From assembly GCA_946482165.1 (NCBI GenBank), contig CAMLQS010000055.1, positions 1 through 19,354 of the forward strand: a DNA stretch of 19,354 nt, read 5' to 3'. A program made the position numbers and the translations under genes. The notes beneath the pieces are model-generated. The model did not search any database. It had not been told where the DNA came from and saw only the letters and a list, made by a program, of their open reading frames with translations. Shown here piece by piece: positions 16,480-19,354 of the stretch (its first letter is position 1; each line of letters begins with the position of its first letter). This DNA comes from an uncultured Verrucomicrobiota bacterium (lineage in GTDB: Bacteria; Verrucomicrobiota; Verrucomicrobiae; Opitutales; Opitutaceae).

Positions 16480-18435
16480 CTACATGCCCGTCGCCGGAGC
16501 CGCTGCCGGCAGTTCTAGCCGCAGATAATCATACATCACGTGCGCGGCACGGTCGGCGCCGGTGAAGCGGAACGTGAAGGTGTTTTCCCCCGCGCGCAGC
16601 CGAGCGACCGGGATGCGAACATCGACATATGAGTATTTCGCGTGGATGCCTTGGCGCATGAGCGCGTTGCCGCCATGGATGGGCGGGCTGATGCGCGTGA
16701 AGGGCCGCGCATCGCCGTTAAGGTGAAGCCAGAGCCGCGCGTAATGCGCGCTGGCAAAGGCGATGGTGAGCGTGGCGTCGCCACTTGGCGGAATCGTCGC
16801 GAGGTGGAAGTTCACCCGCCATTCCCACGGGACGTGGCGAATCTTGCCCGCCTCGTCGGCGAGCGGTCGCGCGCTCTGGACGTAGTTCCAATCCCTGGCG
16901 GGATCGCTCACGCCGACGGTGTAAACGAGCGGATCGGGCAGCTCCTTCGTGTAGACGTCCCACAGGTAAGGCTCGAAATAATCGCCGCCATGGCGGAACT
17001 CCCTCGCGGTGCGGTCGGGCACGCCGATTTCCCACGCGATGCTCGCGCCGGGATGAACGACCTCCCAAACGACATCACCCGCGTCTTGGCTGTCGCCCGC
17101 GGCGACTTCGATGGCGCGCTTCGAAAATTCCCCGACCACGCCGTCGTTGTAGGCGTAGAGCGTGTAAACCCCGGGGCGGACGCCCTTGATCGCAAAGTTT
17201 CCGTCCGCGTCGGCGACGGTCCAGTATTGGTAGGCCTTCCCCTGCGATTGCCAGTTGCCCGCCGTTTCCTCCGGGGCGGCGAGCCCGATGTGCGCGCCGG
17301 CGGAGCTTACGGAAGGCTTCAGCGGATCGCGGACGATCAAGCGGCCGGCCACGGCGCCGCGGTCGCCCGGAGCGGGATGGTCGGCGTTGACAAGCCAGGC
17401 ATAGGGCCAGGCGGCCTGCTCGGCCGCCACCTGCGCCCGCGCGTCCGCCCAAAGCGCGTCGCCCGCGGCCGTCGCGGCGTCGCTTCGATTGCAGTAGAGG
17501 AGAAAGGGCCCGAACTGCTTTCGCCAAGCCTCGCCGGCGGCGACCGTGACGCCGGAGCCGCCAAAGTGGTTCCGACCGAAATGCATCAGCAGGTAATCAC
17601 CCGCGAGCGTGAGGTCCGGATGGGTCGGGCCGTCGTTGAAGTAATCGTGTCCACCGAGGACGAACCAGACTCCCTTCCTGGCGATGTCGCTGGCATGCCC
17701 CCAGGTGCCGATGTCGAAATAGCGCGCGGCGTAGGAATACTTCCCGTCATAACGGCCGGCGCGCACACCGGTGTTCAGTTTCACGACCTCTCCGATCAAG
17801 GTGCCCGAGGCCTTCCGGTAATCCTCGACCGACGGCATCTCCCAGTGGCGCGCCGCGTCCACATAGGCGCGCTCGAAGGCGAAGGCCTTGGCGTCGCGCG
17901 GGAGCTTCCACACGATGCGCCACTCGCCGTAGGCTCCGGCTGGATACGAGGCGGGGTGGTCGAGAATGGCGTAGGCATACAGGCCGGTGTCGCCGCGGCG
18001 CAGCACATAGTGGAGATCGATATCGAAAACGTGCTTGTAGCCCGCGCCGGTCGTCCACGTGCGTTTGCACGAGATGTCGACCATGTCCGGCGTGTTGACC
18101 ACGACCGAGTAGGCGCAACCGCTCGGCTGCTCATAGTTCGCACCCCCATCGAAGCTGTAGTAGATCGGGTTGGCCGGATCGACCATCTGCACGCCTTCGA
18201 AAAGATAACTGGAGACCTTGCCGGTGGCTTTTTGCACGACGGCCCGGATCACGCCGTTGTCGAGCGTGGCCGCCGTCCCGGAGTCCGTGAGCACGACGTC
18301 CGGCCCCTCGCCGGGCGCCCCGCCGCCCGGATCATTGACCGCAAAGGCGACGGACGCCGCCCATGCGCAGACGGGACCAAGCAGGCTCGCAAAGAGCGAA
18401 ACCCGCCGCAGGGGTAGACGGCGGAGGAATTCCAT
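16480..18435 (-). CDS. Secreted polysaccharide lyase family 4 rhamnogalacturonan endolyase
   Basis: A 651-residue PL4 enzyme that cleaves rhamnosyl-galacturonate bonds in the rhamnogalacturonan I backbone by beta-elimination. A signal peptide covers about residues 1-32 (arginine-rich start, hydrophobic SLFASLLG, cleavage region AWAASVAFAV). The three-domain plan of the family is visible: catalytic beta-sandwich (about 45-340), an Fn3-like domain (about 355-455, AGRLIVRDP... and DADGNFAIKGVRPGVYTLYAY), and a jelly-roll CBM-like domain (about 460-650, IGVPDRTAREFRHGG and the terminal VMYDYLRLEL). By eye, K232 in RYDGKYSYAARYF and H290 in MHFGRNHFGG correspond to the catalytic Lys and His of the fungal enzyme, 58 residues apart, close to the spacing there. 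It is alone on its strand and ends toward the symporter terminator region. An operator-like palindrome touches its start codon. Confidence 0.93.
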   Translation of the reverse strand: MEFLRRLPLRRVSLFASLLGPVCAWAASVAFAVNDPGGGAPGEGPDVVLTDSGTAATLDNGVIRAVVQKATGKVSSYLFEGVQMVDPANPIYYSFDGGANYEQPSGCAYSVVVNTPDMVDISCKRTWTTGAGYKHVFDIDLHYVLRRGDTGLYAYAILDHPASYPAGAYGEWRIVWKLPRDAKAFAFERAYVDAARHWEMPSVEDYRKASGTLIGEVVKLNTGVRAGRYDGKYSYAARYFDIGTWGHASDIARKGVWFVLGGHDYFNDGPTHPDLTLAGDYLLMHFGRNHFGGSGVTVAAGEAWRKQFGPFLLYCNRSDAATAAGDALWADARAQVAAEQAAWPYAWLVNADHPAPGDRGAVAGRLIVRDPLKPSVSSAGAHIGLAAPEETAGNWQSQGKAYQYWTVADADGNFAIKGVRPGVYTLYAYNDGVVGEFSKRAIEVAAGDSQDAGDVVWEVVHPGASIAWEIGVPDRTAREFRHGGDYFEPYLWDVYTKELPDPLVYTVGVSDPARDWNYVQSARPLADEAGKIRHVPWEWRVNFHLATIPPSGDATLTIAFASAHYARLWLHLNGDARPFTRISPPIHGGNALMRQGIHAKYSYVDVRIPVARLRAGENTFTFRFTGADRAAHVMYDYLRLELPAAAPATGM

Positions 18436-18436
18436 T

Positions 18437-18459
18437 GGGTAAAAAAACCGTTTTCACCC
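18437..18459 (-). promoter_or_regulatory. LacI-type operator-like palindrome next to the PL4 start codon
   Basis: An imperfect palindrome with outer arms GGGT/ACCC and inner A-run/T-run around a central CG. On the minus strand the core TGAAAACGGTTTTT (18456-18443) matches the LacI-family consensus TGNAANCGNTNNCA at most positions. It lies between the likely promoter side and the ATG at 18435, where a bound repressor would block expression. No LacI gene is in the window. Confidence 0.4.
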
Positions 18460-18566
18460 GTGGCGGGCAAACTCCTTCCCCCCGCCCCGCTTGGGATGTT
18501 TACGCAGAGAAGAACGTTCAGCACGCAACCGATCCATTAGACGGACTCGGGCAGAACATGAGCACG

Positions 18567-18576
18567 TTTGCGCAAA
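18567..18576. promoter_or_regulatory. 10-bp perfect palindrome in the PL4/6PGDH divergent region
   Basis: TTTGCGCAAA is symmetric around a central CG, a core common in LacI/GalR-family operators. It is 56 bp upstream of the 6-phosphogluconate dehydrogenase start and about 130 bp upstream of the PL4 start, so it could serve either gene. No clear -35/-10 pair was found beside it. Confidence 0.3.
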
Positions 18577-18631
18577 ATGAGGTTGGCCCCCGCCCGGGCG
18601 CGCCCTAGCGCTGACCCTTTCACTTTTCCAC

Positions 18632-19354
18632 ATGCCCAAGACGCACTCCGACATCGGACTCATCGGCCTCGCCGTGATGGGTCAGAACCTCGCCCTCAAC
18701 ATCGCCGACCACGGCTTCCAGATCTCGGTCTACAACCGCACCGTCGAAAAGACCGACAAGTTCGTCGCCGAAAACCCGAACACGCCCGGCGGCGTCGTCG
18801 GCACCAAGACCCTCCAGGAGTTCGCCGCGTCCCTCTCCAAGCCCCGCAAGGCCATCATCCTCGTCCAGGCCGGCAAACCCACCGACGCCGTGATCGACGG
18901 CCTCACCGCCGTGTTCGAGCCCGGCGACATCATCATCGACGGCGGCAACGCCCTCTGGACCGACACCATCCGTCGCGAAAAGGCCCTCAAGGAAAAGGGC
19001 TTCCTCTTCATCGGCTCCGGCGTGTCCGGCGGGGAAGAAGGCGCGCGTTTCGGCCCGTCCCTCATGCCCGGCGGCGACAAGGCCGCCTTCAAGCACCTCG
19101 AACCCATCTGGAAGGCCATCGCCGCCAAGGTGGACAAGAAGACCGGCAAGCCCCTCACCGGCGCCAAGCCCGGCAAGCCCGTCAAGGGCGGCGTCCCCTG
19201 CACCACCTACATCGGTGAAAACGGCGCCGGCCACTACGTGAAGATGGTCCACAACGGCATCGAATATGGCGACATGCAGATGATCTGCGAGGCCTACTCC
19301 CTCATGCAGGGCCTCCTCGGCCTCAAGCCCGCCGAGATGGGCGAGATCTTCTCC
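18632..19354 (+). CDS. gnd: 6-phosphogluconate dehydrogenase, decarboxylating (C-terminus beyond window)
   Basis: Cytoplasmic enzyme of the oxidative pentose phosphate pathway: 6-phosphogluconate + NADP+ to ribulose 5-phosphate + CO2 + NADPH. 241 codons are visible, roughly the first half. The Rossmann loop [13 protein letters not shown] (12-24) is followed by VYNRT (33-37), the Asn-Arg-Thr that binds the NADP phosphate. Then come IIDGGN (101-106), the substrate signature [19 protein letters not shown] (130-148), and the catalytic [15 protein letters not shown] with K204 and E211. Compared with the E. coli enzyme there is an extra Lys/Gly/Pro-rich stretch of about 15-20 residues (about 168-188) before PCTTYIG. 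No Shine-Dalgarno is obvious ahead of the ATG. It is divergent from the PL4 gene. Confidence 0.98.
   Translation, partial: MPKTHSDIGLIGLAVMGQNLALNIADHGFQISVYNRTVEKTDKFVAENPNTPGGVVGTKTLQEFAASLSKPRKAIILVQAGKPTDAVIDGLTAVFEPGDIIIDGGNALWTDTIRREKALKEKGFLFIGSGVSGGEEGARFGPSLMPGGDKAAFKHLEPIWKAIAAKVDKKTGKPLTGAKPGKPVKGGVPCTTYIGENGAGHYVKMVHNGIEYGDMQMICEAYSLMQGLLGLKPAEMGEIFS

Noticed and set aside
16642..18417. Long plus-strand open frame of 591 codons opposite PL4
   Set aside because: Antisense shadow; the minus strand encodes a recognisable signal peptide and three PL4 domains.

Overview
High-GC bacterial chromosome segment with 14 protein-coding genes, two of them cut by the window edges. I see no rRNA, tRNA, CRISPR array or transposase. 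The gene content suggests Verrucomicrobiota, probably Opitutaceae: an ECF sigma factor beside a serine/threonine kinase, a plant-polysaccharide enzyme set (GH53, GH51, PL4), a vSGLT-type sodium/sugar symporter, and several genes without a Shine-Dalgarno sequence. This placement is inference from gene content, not phylogeny.

Layout. 1-1895 (minus): an ECF sigma factor followed 31 bp later by a zinc-ribbon serine/threonine kinase that runs off the left edge. 2011-4817 (plus): a GH53 endo-beta-1,4-galactanase lipoprotein, then a cytoplasmic GH51 alpha-L-arabinofuranosidase. 4886-6322 (minus): a visibly AT-richer gene encoding an N-terminal P-loop ATPase fused to a C-terminal DUF4263 (Shedu-type) nuclease domain, the most interesting item here. 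6395-7204 (minus): an RluA-family pseudouridine synthase. 7287-9616 (plus): a membrane sensor histidine kinase overlapping a single-domain response regulator. 9851-11443 (plus): a GH3-superfamily acyl-acid amido synthetase-like enzyme with a good sigma70 promoter and a perfect 9-bp inverted repeat in its leader. 11492-14279 (minus): a three-gene operon of uncharacterised proteins: a soluble protein with kinase-like motifs, a DUF3592 membrane protein and a 3-TM protein. 14500-16236 (plus): an SSS-family symporter ending at a textbook intrinsic terminator. 16480-18435 (minus): a secreted PL4 rhamnogalacturonan lyase with a LacI-type operator-like palindrome against its start codon. 18632-end (plus): 6-phosphogluconate dehydrogenase, cut by the right edge.

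How it fits together. PL4 (backbone of rhamnogalacturonan I), GH53 (galactan side chains) and GH51 (arabinose side groups) complement each other for pectic rhamnogalacturonan I and arabinogalactan. The SSS symporter could import a released sugar, and 6-phosphogluconate dehydrogenase belongs to central pentose-phosphate metabolism. They are scattered over 16 kb rather than forming one PUL-like operon. The ATPase-nuclease gene is a plausible horizontally acquired anti-phage insertion among these genes. All intergenic gaps are under 300 bp.
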